From NCBI GenBank assembly GCA_002339135.1, contig DDJR01000007.1, positions 1-31,450 on the forward strand: 31,450 nucleotides of DNA. Direction: 5' to 3'. Below the pieces are notes generated by a model. The model was not told the origin of the DNA. It ran no database searches and worked only from the letters and a program-made list of their open reading frames with translations. Positions 1-6,513 of this stretch are shown piece after piece. The DNA is from Flavobacteriales bacterium UBA2619. Lineage in GTDB: Bacteria; Bacteroidota; Bacteroidia; Flavobacteriales_D; Sanyastnellaceae. Every line of letters starts with the position of its first letter. The stretch's first letter is position 1. A program made the position numbers and the translations under genes.

Positions 1-1447
1 TGGTTTGGTCCATAAATTGAGACAACTGATTCGTTCCAAAGAAACTGTTGATCACAGAACTTAAGGTCTTCGCATTGATCAAATCAGTAGGAGTGAAAAC
101 TTCGTTGTCTCGAACGTTCATGCGCTCACGAATCGTTCTAGCCATACGTGCTAAACCGACACCGAATTGAGAATAAAGTTGCTCTCCGACAGTACGAATA
201 CGTCTGTTACTCAGGTGATCTATATCATCAACATCAGCATTCGAATTCACAAGGTCGATTAAGTACTTAATGATTAAAAGAATATCTTCTTTTGTTAGTG
301 TTCTGCTAACTTCATCATCAGAAATACCGAGCTTCCTATTAATTCTAAAACGACCTACTTCACCAAGGTCGTAACGCATTTCGGAGAAAAATAATTTATC
401 AATTACACCTCTCGCAGTCTCTAAATCTGGCGGCTCAGCATTGCGGAGTTGACGATAAATATATTCTACTGCTTCTTTCTCAGAGTTTGAACTGTCTTTC
501 TGAAGCGTATTGTAGATAATCGCGTAATCAGCCTGATTGATACTTGCCTTGTGGAGGATGATTGATTTCGTTCCACTCTCCATAATCAAAGCAACATGCT
601 CTTTTTCAAGAATTGTTTCTCTGTCTAGAATCACCTCATTTCTTTCAATAGATACAACCTCTCCTGTATCTTCATCTACAAAATCTTCAACCCATACCTT
701 GAGAACTCGAGCCGCTAATTTTCTGCCCACAACTCTTTTTAAACCTGCTTTACTGACTTTAATTTCATCCGCAAGATCGAAAATTCCAAGTATATCTCTG
801 TCTGTTTCATACCCTATACTACGAAGTAAGGTAGTAACAGGAAGTTTCTTTTTACGGTCAATGTAAGCATACATCACACCATTGATATCAGTAGCAAACT
901 CAATCCAAGATCCTTTAAAAGGAATAATCCTAGCAGAGTATAACTTGGTACCATTTGCATGGCGACTTTGGCCAAAGAATACACCTGGAGATCTATGTAA
1001 TTGATTTACAATAACCCTTTCAGCACCGTTCACTACAAATGATCCTTGTGGAGTCATGTAGGGTATGGTTCCTAAATAAACATCTTGAACAATGGTTTCA
1101 AAGTCCTCGTGTTCTGGATCTGTACAGTAAAGTTTTAGTTTGGCCTTTAAAGGGACACTGTGTGTCAAACCTCTGTCTATGCACTCTTCTATGCTATAGC
1201 GCGGAGGATCAATAAAGTAATCAAGGAATTCAAGAACGAACTGGTTCCGCGTATCAGTGATAGGGAAGTTTTCGCTAAATACCTTAAAAAGTCCTTCAGA
1301 GTCGCGGTTTTCAGGTTTCGTTTCTAATTGAAAGAATTCTTGGAAAGAGCGAAGCTGGATGTCAAGAAAATCTGGATGCTCAAGTGGTAAGGCCACTGAT
1401 GCAAAGCTTTTGCGATTATCGACAGGGTGGGTTTTGACCAAAGACAT
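1..1447 (-). CDS. rpoB: RNA polymerase beta subunit, N-terminal part (cut by window edge)
   Basis: Beta subunit of RNA polymerase, which with beta-prime forms the catalytic core that transcribes all genes. Only the first 482 codons lie in the window. The reading frame starts at ATG 1447-1445 (MSLVKTHPVDNRKSF) and stays open to base 1. Recognisable beta segments are the GAERVIVNQLHRSPGVFF block and, at the very edge, FFGTNQLSQFMDQ, which matches the start of rifampicin-resistance cluster I (E. coli about residues 507-517). The visible cluster residues (LSQFMDQ) are wild type; those beyond it are outside the window. The gene follows rplL after 141 bases that hold a strong hairpin and a good promoter candidate, so it can probably be transcribed apart from the ribosomal protein genes. 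No Shine-Dalgarno is seen, as usual in Bacteroidota. Confidence 0.97.
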   Translation of the reverse strand, partial: MSLVKTHPVDNRKSFASVALPLEHPDFLDIQLRSFQEFFQLETKPENRDSEGLFKVFSENFPITDTRNQFVLEFLDYFIDPPRYSIEECIDRGLTHSVPLKAKLKLYCTDPEHEDFETIVQDVYLGTIPYMTPQGSFVVNGAERVIVNQLHRSPGVFFGQSRHANGTKLYSARIIPFKGSWIEFATDINGVMYAYIDRKKKLPVTTLLRSIGYETDRDILGIFDLADEIKVSKAGLKRVVGRKLAARVLKVWVEDFVDEDTGEVVSIERNEVILDRETILEKEHVALIMESGTKSIILHKASINQADYAIIYNTLQKDSSNSEKEAVEYIYRQLRNAEPPDLETARGVIDKLFFSEMRYDLGEVGRFRINRKLGISDDEVSRTLTKEDILLIIKYLIDLVNSNADVDDIDHLSNRRIRTVGEQLYSQFGVGLARMARTIRERMNVRDNEVFTPTDLINAKTLSSVINSFFGTNQLSQFMDQT

Positions 1448-1507
1448 GGAGGTGGGGTCAACTTAATTCAGACTACTACAATACAGGTACCTTAACCTAT
1501 TTGTATA

Positions 1508-1537
1508 CAAAAGTATATATAGGTAAAAACGATTCAA
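1508..1537 (-). promoter_or_regulatory. Candidate rpoB(C) promoter in the rplL-rpoB gap
   Basis: On the minus strand, TTG (1537-1535) and TACTTTTG (1515-1508) are separated by 19 bases, matching the Bacteroidota primary sigma consensus TTG-N19-21-TAnnTTTG. Transcription would begin near 1503, giving an rpoB leader of about 55 bases. The -33 triplet lies inside the 3' arm of the hairpin at 1533-1564. A 10-base palindrome (TTGTATACAA, 1501-1510) overlaps the end of the -7 box. Confidence 0.6.
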
Positions 1538-1564
1538 GGGCGGAGACCTGCTCTCCGCCCTGAA
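1525..1564 (-). terminator. Hairpin with T-run between rplL and rpoB (attenuator-like)
   Basis: A perfect 10-bp stem (1537-1546 with 1552-1561, loop of 5) is extended by TTC/GAA (1533-1535 with 1562-1564) across one bulged A. On the minus strand it is followed three bases later by TTTTT (1529-1525). It sits 25 bases after the rplL stop. It may end part of the ribosomal protein transcript or be an RNase III-type processing stem, as is known for the E. coli rplL-rpoB gap; the sequence alone does not decide. Confidence 0.6.
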
Positions 1565-1588
1565 CCTTATTCAGTCAGTGTTGCGCTG

Positions 1589-1966
1589 TTACTTAAGCTC
1601 AACCTCTGCTCCTGCTTCTTCGAGTTGAGTCTTAAGACTTTCAGCCTCGTCCTTAGGAATTCCTTCCTTGATAGGAGCTGGTGCAGAGTCAACGATGCCT
1701 TTTGCATCTTTAAGGCCTAGGCCTGTTAGCTCTTTCACAAGTTTAACAACAGCTAGCTTTGATCCACCAGCAGCTTTGAGAATAACATCAAATTCAGTTT
1801 TCTCATCACCACCACCTTCATCACCGCCAGCAGCGGGTCCTGCAACTGCAACTGCAGCAGCAGCTGGTTCGATACCGTGATCATCCTTTAGGATGGTCGC
1901 AAGCTCGTTTACTTCTTTAACAGTTAAGTTAACGAGGTCTTCGGCCATAACTTTTAAATCAGCCAT
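1589..1966 (-). CDS. rplL: Ribosomal protein bL12 (L7/L12)
   Basis: Stalk protein of the large ribosomal subunit. Dimers bind L10 and recruit the translational GTPases (EF-Tu, EF-G). At 125 residues it has the family length. An N-terminal dimerisation helix (about 1-35) is followed by an Ala/Gly-rich hinge (about 36-55) and the C-terminal globular domain with KTEFDVIL, LKDAKGIVD and AGAEVELK at the end. It starts at ATG 1966, 46 bases after rplJ, and is the last ribosomal gene before the rpoB hairpin. L10 and L12 are adjacent here, as in nearly all bacteria, which suits their 1:4 or 1:6 complex. Confidence 0.98.
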   Translation of the reverse strand: MADLKVMAEDLVNLTVKEVNELATILKDDHGIEPAAAAVAVAGPAAGGDEGGGDEKTEFDVILKAAGGSKLAVVKLVKELTGLGLKDAKGIVDSAPAPIKEGIPKDEAESLKTQLEEAGAEVELK

Positions 1967-2012
1967 ATTAATTATATTGATAGGTTTTCAAATTGATTAT
2001 TGTGTGTCAAGC

Positions 2013-2534
2013 TCAGCCGCGATTTTCGAGCGCCTTGACAAGACCTGAGATGGTGTTTCCACCTGATTGTAGAGCTCCAACAACATTCTTCATCGGAGAT
2101 TGTAGCAACGCTACAACATCTGCAATGAGTTCGTCTTTAGACTTGATTGCTGTAAGGGCATCTAGTTTATCGTCACCGATGTAACATGCTTCTTCAACAT
2201 AAGCAGCTTTTAAAACTGGAATGTCATGTTTCTTACGAAAATCTTTAAGCAATTTTGCTGGTTCATTACCAACATTTCCTAAAAGAAGAGCTGTCTGTCC
2301 AGATAAAACTTCATACAGTTCACTGTAATCTGTTCCTTCTGTTTCATCCATAGCTCTACGTAGAAGCGTGTTTTTAACAACTTTAATACGAACATCCTTT
2401 TTATAGCAAGCTCTACGTAAACTGGTGGTGTCTTCCGAATTCAACCCTGAGGCATCAGTAAGGTAGACGACACTGTTGTCCGATAACAACTGCTTAATCT
2501 CGATGATCTGTAAATCTTTATCTGCGCGTGTCAT
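2013..2534 (-). CDS. rplJ: Ribosomal protein uL10
   Basis: Base of the ribosomal stalk; it binds 23S rRNA together with L11 and carries the L7/L12 dimers on its C-terminal helix. The 173 residues begin MTRADKDLQIIEIKQLL and include the RNA-binding region (VYLTDASGLN, RIKVVKNTLLRRAM) and a C-terminal helix ending in ISGLVKALENRG. The gap to rplA is only 23 bases, so the long structured L10 leader of some bacteria does not fit here; any autoregulatory site would have to overlap rplA. The start is the only good ATG (2534). Confidence 0.98.
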   Translation of the reverse strand: MTRADKDLQIIEIKQLLSDNSVVYLTDASGLNSEDTTSLRRACYKKDVRIKVVKNTLLRRAMDETEGTDYSELYEVLSGQTALLLGNVGNEPAKLLKDFRKKHDIPVLKAAYVEEACYIGDDKLDALTAIKSKDELIADVVALLQSPMKNVVGALQSGGNTISGLVKALENRG

Positions 2535-2557
2535 AATTGATGCGTTTTAGTGATTAG

Positions 2558-3250
2558 TTAAACCAACGATTTAAATTCGATTCGTATACCAGGACCCATA
2601 GTAGAGCTCATAATGATACTCTTAATATAAGATCCCTTTGCAGAAGCGGGCTTTAGCTTAACTAGAGTTGAGATAAGTTCGCGTGCATTCTCTTCAATTT
2701 TGTCGGCCTCAAAAGAGACTTTTCCAACTGAAGCGTGAATAATACCAAACTTGTCTACTTTAAAGTCAATCTTACCTGCTTTTACATCGGTAACAGCCTT
2801 AGCCACATCCATAGTTACTGTACCCGACTTAGGGTTAGGCATTAGGCCACGCGGTCCGAGAACTCGGCCTAGCGCACCTACTTTACCCATAACTTGGGGT
2901 GTGGTAATAATTACATCCACATCGGTCCATCCCCCTTTAATCTTCGTCACATACTCGTCAAGTCCTACGTAATCAGCTCCAGCATCTAAAGCCTCCTGAT
3001 CCTTATCAGGTGGACAAAGTACTAGTACTTTAACATCTTTTCCAGTACCGTGAGGTAAGGAAACGGTGCCACGAACCATTTGGTTCGCTTTACGTGGGTC
3101 TACTCCGAGACGCACGGCAAGGTCTACCGAGTCATCGAATTTCGTCGTTGAGCATTCCTTCACAAGTGAAGATGCTTTGTCAAGCGTATAAGGCTTTTCG
3201 GCGTCGAATTTCTCGGCAACCGCCTTCTGGTTCTTTGTTAGTCGTCCCAT
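2558..3250 (-). CDS. rplA: Ribosomal protein uL1
   Basis: Protein of the mobile L1 stalk, which helps release deacylated tRNA from the E site; in many bacteria it also represses its own rplK-rplA mRNA. Length is 230 residues, normal for the family. Conserved blocks are the N-terminal RNA-binding segment (FDDSVDLAVRLGVDPRKANQ), the signature region (GRVLGPRGLMPNPKSGTV) and the C-terminal half returning to the same domain (KGSYIKSIIMSSTMGPGI). ATG at 3250 lies 18 bases after the rplK stop, so the two are co-transcribed. Confidence 0.98.
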   Translation of the reverse strand: MGRLTKNQKAVAEKFDAEKPYTLDKASSLVKECSTTKFDDSVDLAVRLGVDPRKANQMVRGTVSLPHGTGKDVKVLVLCPPDKDQEALDAGADYVGLDEYVTKIKGGWTDVDVIITTPQVMGKVGALGRVLGPRGLMPNPKSGTVTMDVAKAVTDVKAGKIDFKVDKFGIIHASVGKVSFEADKIEENARELISTLVKLKPASAKGSYIKSIIMSSTMGPGIRIEFKSLV

Positions 3251-3268
3251 GTTTGTGCGGTTAGTGAC

Positions 3269-3706
3269 TTAAGAAGGAAATTTTCCAGTGACATTAATAC
3301 CCATACTTCTTGCTGTTCCTGCGACCACTTTCATGGCAGACTCAATAGAAAAACAATTCAGATCGGGCATTTTGTCTTCTGCAATTACGCGGACCTGGTC
3401 CCAGTTAACACGTCCAACCTTAACTCTATTTGATTCCGGAGAACCACTTTTGAGTTTTGCCGCCTCCAACAATTGGATAGCTGCGGGTGGTGTCTTAATG
3501 ACAAAGTCAAAAGACTTGTCCTTAAAGACCGTGATAACTGCAGGGAGAACTTTACCAGCCTTATCTTGGGTTCTTGCATTAAATTGTTTGCAAAACTCCA
3601 TGATATTCACTCCCTTCGCACCTAAAGCAGGTCCGACTGGGGGTGCAGGATTGGCCGCTCCACCGCGTATTTGCAGCTTGATTAGTCCAGCTACTTCTTT
3701 CGCCAT
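3269..3706 (-). CDS. rplK: Ribosomal protein uL11
   Basis: L11 binds the GTPase-associated centre of 23S rRNA, supports the stalk and is needed for RelA activation and thiopeptide binding. I take the ATG at 3706 (MAKEVAGLIKLQI), giving 145 residues, the normal length. A longer in-frame opening to 3760 has no homology to the family and overlaps a structured leader. Visible motifs are the proline-rich N-terminal segment (PAPPVGPALGAKGVNIMEFC), which contacts thiostrepton, and the C-terminal RNA-binding domain ending in ARSMGINV. It is the first gene after an 87-base gap behind nusG. Confidence 0.97.
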   Translation of the reverse strand: MAKEVAGLIKLQIRGGAANPAPPVGPALGAKGVNIMEFCKQFNARTQDKAGKVLPAVITVFKDKSFDFVIKTPPAAIQLLEAAKLKSGSPESNRVKVGRVNWDQVRVIAEDKMPDLNCFSIESAMKVVAGTARSMGINVTGKFPS

Positions 3707-3793
3707 TTTGTATATATATAATGAACAGTCATGAGATTCGCGCGAATGGGAAGCATTCAAGGGACATGCGAACGACTCTAACTGTCTGCTCCG
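3707..3793 (-). promoter_or_regulatory. Structured leader before rplK, possible L1 autoregulatory site
   Basis: The 87-base gap between nusG and rplK can fold in two exclusive ways. An outer stem pairs 3725-3729 with 3781-3785 and 3733-3735 with 3776-3778. Inside it, either the perfect 12-base palindrome ATTCGCGCGAAT (3736-3747) or the 5-bp hairpin GAATG/CATTC (3744-3748 with 3754-3758) can form. L1 represses rplK-rplA through a leader in other bacteria. I could not match the known L1 site base by base, so the function is inferred from position. Confidence 0.35.
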
Positions 3794-4345
3794 TTAATTA
3801 TCTTTTTCTACTTGGAGATAGCCTAGCTCTACCGGTGTTTTACGCCCGAAAATCTTAACCATAACCTTAAGTTTCTTTTTCTCTTCATTGACTTCCTCGA
3901 TACTGCCATTAAATCCATTAAACGGACCATCAGTAACTTTAACGAGCTCACCAATTTTATATGGAATGTTAATTTCTTCCTCTGCGTCTGCCATTTCATC
4001 TACCACACCAAGTATGCGGTTAACTTCATGCTGACGTATCGGCATAGGATCTCCACGCTTTTCTGCGCCTAAAAATCCAATAACATTTGTTACATTTTTT
4101 ACAAGGTGAGGAATCTCACCTACCAATGCAGCTTCTATATAAACATATCCAGGAAACAAATTCTTTTCCTTTGAAATTTTCTTACCGTTGCGTATTTGAA
4201 ACACCTTTTCGATGGGAATCAAAACCTGCCCTACGTAATCCTGTAAACCAGCTGCAGAAACCTCGGTTTCGATAGTTTCCTTAACTCGCTTTTCCTGACC
4301 ACTAACAGCCCGAACTACGTACCACTTTTTTTCGATTTCACTCAT
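3794..4345 (-). CDS. nusG: Transcription termination/antitermination factor NusG
   Basis: NusG binds RNA polymerase through its N-terminal NGN domain and contacts Rho or ribosomal protein S10 through the C-terminal KOW domain, coupling transcription to termination or translation. I start at ATG 4345 (MSEIEKKWYVVRAVSGQE), giving 183 residues; an upstream TTG (4354) would add only three residues. The NGN domain spans about 5-110 (KNLFPGYVYI, NVTNVIGFLG) and the KOW domain about 128-180 (VTDGPFNGFNGSIEEV, FGRKTPVELGYLQVE). It follows secE by 15 bases, the standard secE-nusG pair. Confidence 0.97.
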   Translation of the reverse strand: MSEIEKKWYVVRAVSGQEKRVKETIETEVSAAGLQDYVGQVLIPIEKVFQIRNGKKISKEKNLFPGYVYIEAALVGEIPHLVKNVTNVIGFLGAEKRGDPMPIRQHEVNRILGVVDEMADAEEEINIPYKIGELVKVTDGPFNGFNGSIEEVNEEKKKLKVMVKIFGRKTPVELGYLQVEKDN

Positions 4346-4360
4346 AGTTGACAAGTAACC

Positions 4361-4579
4361 TTAGAATAAGTCATATAAGTTTCCAACAACACCTTTCCAA
4401 ACAGAGTCAGAAGCATTCACTCCAAATGTCCAATCCATTACGAATACAGCACCTGCAATAAGCAACGATGAAACAAACACCAGAACTGATGATTCTTGGA
4501 GTTCTTTCCATGAAGGCCAAGTAACTTTCGTTATTAGCTCAGTGTAAGACTCTTTAATGTAATTCGCTATTTGAGACAT
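4361..4579 (-). CDS. secE: Preprotein translocase subunit SecE
   Basis: Essential small subunit that clamps the SecY channel in the inner membrane. At 72 residues it is the short, single-membrane-span form typical of most bacteria outside the enterobacteria. An amphipathic N-terminal helix (YIKESYTELITKVTWPSW, with the signature VTWPSWKEL) precedes one transmembrane helix (about 32-53, VLVFVSSLLIAGAVFVMDW). The start is ATG 4579; a longer in-frame opening reads into the tRNA-Trp gene and is not coding. SecE is co-transcribed with nusG. Confidence 0.95.
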   Translation of the reverse strand: MSQIANYIKESYTELITKVTWPSWKELQESSVLVFVSSLLIAGAVFVMDWTFGVNASDSVWKGVVGNLYDLF

Positions 4580-4593
4580 TCTTTCTTGTTTTG

Positions 4594-4666
4594 CACGGGC
4601 GGTAGGACTCGAACCTACAACCAATGGTTTTGGAGACCACTACTCTGCCAATTGAGCTACGCCCGT
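4594..4666 (-). tRNA. tRNA-Trp (anticodon CCA)
   Basis: The minus strand folds into a 73-base cloverleaf. The acceptor stem is ACGGGCG/CGCCCGT, the anticodon loop is CTCCAAA with anticodon CCA, and the T-loop contains TTCGAGT. The discriminator is G and no CCA end is encoded. It lies between tuf and secE, a position seen for tRNA-Trp in many bacteria, and must be cut from a transcript that also carries mRNA. Confidence 0.97.
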
Positions 4667-4674
4667 AGATACAG

Positions 4675-4706
4675 GAAGAAGGAACCTTAAACAAGGATCC
4701 TTCTTC
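4675..4706 (-). other. Long hairpin between tuf and tRNA-Trp
   Basis: A 9-bp perfect stem (4675-4683 with 4698-4706) continues across one A/A mismatch into CCTT/AAGG (4685-4688 with 4693-4696) with a four-base loop. No T-run follows it, so it is unlikely to be a terminator. Its place 8 bases before the 5' end of tRNA-Trp suggests an RNA processing stem, possibly for RNase III; this is inference. Confidence 0.5.
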
Positions 4707-4739
4707 TCTATAAATTTTACAGAGGTTTATCCTCTAATA

Positions 4740-5927
4740 TTATGCAATAATTTCAGTCACCTGACCAGCACCAACGGTACGACCACCCTCACGGATAGCG
4801 AAACGAAGACCTTTGTCCATAGCAACAGAAGCTATTAATTCTACATCGATGGTAACGTTGTCACCAGGCATAACCATTTCACGACCCGCTTCTAGAGAAA
4901 TCTCTCCAGTCACATCAGTAGTACGGAAGTAGAACTGAGGACGGTACTTGTTGTGAAAAGGTGTGTGACGTCCACCCTCCTCTTTCTTGAGGATGTAAAC
5001 TTCAGCCTTAAACTTGGTGTAAGGTGTAATTGTTCCAGGACGTGCAATGACCATTCCACGCTTAATATCTGTTTTATCGATACCACGTAGCAAAAGACCT
5101 ACATTGTCACCAGCTTCTCCTCTATCGAGAATCTTACGAAACATCTCAACTCCAGTAATCGTAGAGCTGACTTTTTCATCTTGCATACCGATGATATCAA
5201 CTGAGTCTCCAGTGTTAATAACACCTGTCTCAATACGACCAGTAGCAACTGTACCACGACCTGTGATTGTGAATACATCCTCAATAGACATTAAGAATGG
5301 CTTCTCGTTGTCACGGGGTGGAATTTCAATCCATGTATCAACAGCTGTCATAAGCTCTTTGATTGATTCAACCCACTTAGAATCGCCGTTAAGACCACCA
5401 AGTGCAGAACCAGTAATCACTGGTGAGTTATCACCATCATAATCGTAGAAAGAAAGAAGTTCACGAACTTCCATTTCAACCAATTCTAATAGCTCCTCAT
5501 CGTCAACCATGTCCGCTTTGTTCATGAAAACAACGATACGTGGAATACCTACCTGGCGTCCAAGTAGGATGTGCTCACGTGTCTGAGGCATAGGACCATC
5601 AGTCGCTGCAACCACAAGAATAGCTCCGTCCATCTGAGCAGCACCAGTTACCATGTTTTTAACATAGTCGGCGTGACCAGGACAGTCAACGTGAGCGTAA
5701 TGACGCTCAAGCGTTGAGTACTCTACGTGTGAAGAGTTAATAGTGATACCACGCTCCTTTTCTTCAGGTGCGTTATCAATTTGGTCAAACGAGCTAGCCT
5801 CGCAGTAACCCGCATCAGCCATTACTTTCGTAATAGCAGCTGTTAATGTAGTCTTACCGTGGTCAACGTGGCCAATAGTGCCAATGTTAACGTGTGGTTT
5901 AGACCTGTCGAAATGTTCTTTTGCCAT
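4740..5927 (-). CDS. tuf: Elongation factor Tu
   Basis: GTPase that brings aminoacyl-tRNA to the ribosomal A site. The 395 residues are full length. The P-loop is GHVDHGKT (19-26), followed by the effector segment ERGITINSSHVEY, DCPGHADYVKNM and the guanine-specifying NKADM. Domains II and III follow, with RGTVATGR, GGRHTPF and the C-terminal GGRTVGAGQVTEI. Upstream at 59 bases is tRNA-Thr(GGT) and downstream is tRNA-Trp, so tuf is transcribed with the tRNA cluster; no promoter is visible in the 59-base gap. Only this copy lies in the window. Confidence 0.98.
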   Translation of the reverse strand: MAKEHFDRSKPHVNIGTIGHVDHGKTTLTAAITKVMADAGYCEASSFDQIDNAPEEKERGITINSSHVEYSTLERHYAHVDCPGHADYVKNMVTGAAQMDGAILVVAATDGPMPQTREHILLGRQVGIPRIVVFMNKADMVDDEELLELVEMEVRELLSFYDYDGDNSPVITGSALGGLNGDSKWVESIKELMTAVDTWIEIPPRDNEKPFLMSIEDVFTITGRGTVATGRIETGVINTGDSVDIIGMQDEKVSSTITGVEMFRKILDRGEAGDNVGLLLRGIDKTDIKRGMVIARPGTITPYTKFKAEVYILKKEEGGRHTPFHNKYRPQFYFRTTDVTGEISLEAGREMVMPGDNVTIDVELIASVAMDKGLRFAIREGGRTVGAGQVTEIIA

Positions 5928-5986
5928 AATCTAGACAGTTATATATATTATTAATTTATTTCTTTCTTTCTTTTCTTAATGATATG

Positions 5987-6058
5987 AGCCAATGACGGGA
6001 TTTGAACCCGTGGCCTCGTCCTTACCAAGGACGCGCTCTACCCCTGAGCTACATCGGC
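5987..6058 (-). tRNA. tRNA-Thr (anticodon GGT)
   Basis: The 72-base cloverleaf on the minus strand has acceptor GCCGATG/CATTGGC (one G-T pair), anticodon stem CGTCC/GGACG, loop TTGGTAA with anticodon GGT, and T-loop TTCAAAT. The discriminator is T and no CCA is encoded. It is the last tRNA before tuf. Confidence 0.96.
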
Positions 6059-6066
6059 TTTAATCG

Positions 6067-6139
6067 AGCGGAAGACGAGGTTCGAACTCGCGACATTCAG
6101 CTTGGAAGGCTGATGCTCTACCAACTGAGCTACTTCCGC
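6067..6139 (-). tRNA. tRNA-Gly (anticodon TCC)
   Basis: The 73-base cloverleaf has acceptor GCGGAAG/CTTCCGC, anticodon stem TCAGC/GCTGA, loop CTTCCAA with anticodon TCC, and T-loop TTCGAAC. It is only 8 bases from tRNA-Thr(GGT). No CCA is encoded. Confidence 0.96.
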
Positions 6140-6186
6140 TTGGTAATCTTCTTCGGTGTCATAGACTTACAACATCGAAAAAAATG

Positions 6187-6269
6187 TGGGGGTAATAGGA
6201 ATCGAACCTATTCAGTCTAAGACAACAGAGTTACAGTCTGCCCCGGCTCTCCAACTCCGGCGTACCCCC
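6187..6269 (-). tRNA. tRNA-Tyr (anticodon GTA)
   Basis: An 83-base class II tRNA with a long variable arm. The acceptor is GGGGGTA/TACCCCC, the anticodon stem GCAGA/TCTGT encloses loop CTGTAAC with anticodon GTA, and the T-stem ATAGG/CCTAT encloses TTCGATT. The discriminator is A and no CCA is encoded. Confidence 0.96.
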
Positions 6270-6314
6270 TTGACATGCTAATGAAATTAGTATGTGCAGG
6301 CTTATATTGCGGTG

Positions 6315-6386
6315 AGCCGGTGGAGGGATTCGAACCCCCGGCCATTTGATTACAAATCAAATGCTCTACCCCTGAGCTACACCGGC
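6315..6386 (-). tRNA. tRNA-Thr (anticodon TGT)
   Basis: The 72-base cloverleaf has acceptor GCCGGTG/CACCGGC, anticodon stem TTTGA/TCAAA, loop TTTGTAA with anticodon TGT, and T-loop TTCGAAT. It is the first tRNA of the Thr-Tyr-Gly-Thr cluster. The spacer to tRNA-Tyr (6270-6314) can form a hairpin (6274-6282 with 6286-6294) that may help processing. Confidence 0.96.
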
Positions 6387-6410
6387 AAAAAATCAAAGAA
6401 CACAATTCAT

Positions 6411-6437
6411 AAAAAAACCCCCTGAAATTCAGGAGGG
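6411..6437 (-). terminator. Rho-independent terminator after hpf
   Basis: On the minus strand CCC-T-CCTGA pairs with TCAGG-GGG (bulged T, loop ATT) and is followed directly by seven T (6417-6411). It ends the xerC-hpf transcript 24 bases before the first tRNA. Confidence 0.8.
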
Positions 6438-6445
6438 CAAATGTA
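6438..6445 (-). promoter_or_regulatory. Candidate -7 box for the tRNA-tuf operon
   Basis: TACATTTG on the minus strand matches TAnnTTTG exactly and is followed by C, as in strong Bacteroidota promoters. The -33 match is poor (TTA around 6467-6469). Transcription would start near 6433, inside the hpf terminator, so new transcripts would lack most of the 5' arm and escape termination. It is the best promoter candidate for the tRNA-tuf-secE operon. Confidence 0.4.
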
Positions 6446-6513
6446 CGAAATAATCTCAGAAATAAATAATAGTTTCATGAAAAATAACATCATTTGGTTT
6501 TAAGCGTATTTAT

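Noticed and set aside
537..866. Open frame of 109 codons on the plus strand inside rpoB
   Set aside because: Ser/Leu-rich shadow of the rpoB frame with no family match.
3707..3760. Longer rplK start at 3760 adding 18 residues
   Set aside because: The extra residues match no L11 family sequence and lie in the structured leader; MAKEVAGLI at 3706 is the family N-terminus.
5928..5986. Separate tuf promoter in the gap after tRNA-Thr(GGT)
   Set aside because: The gap is A/T-rich with TATATATA but holds no TAnnTTTG box or TTG at proper spacing.
6387..6513. Small RNA or extra tRNA in the gap before the tRNA cluster
   Set aside because: Only a terminator and a -7 box are visible; no cloverleaf or conserved RNA fold was found.
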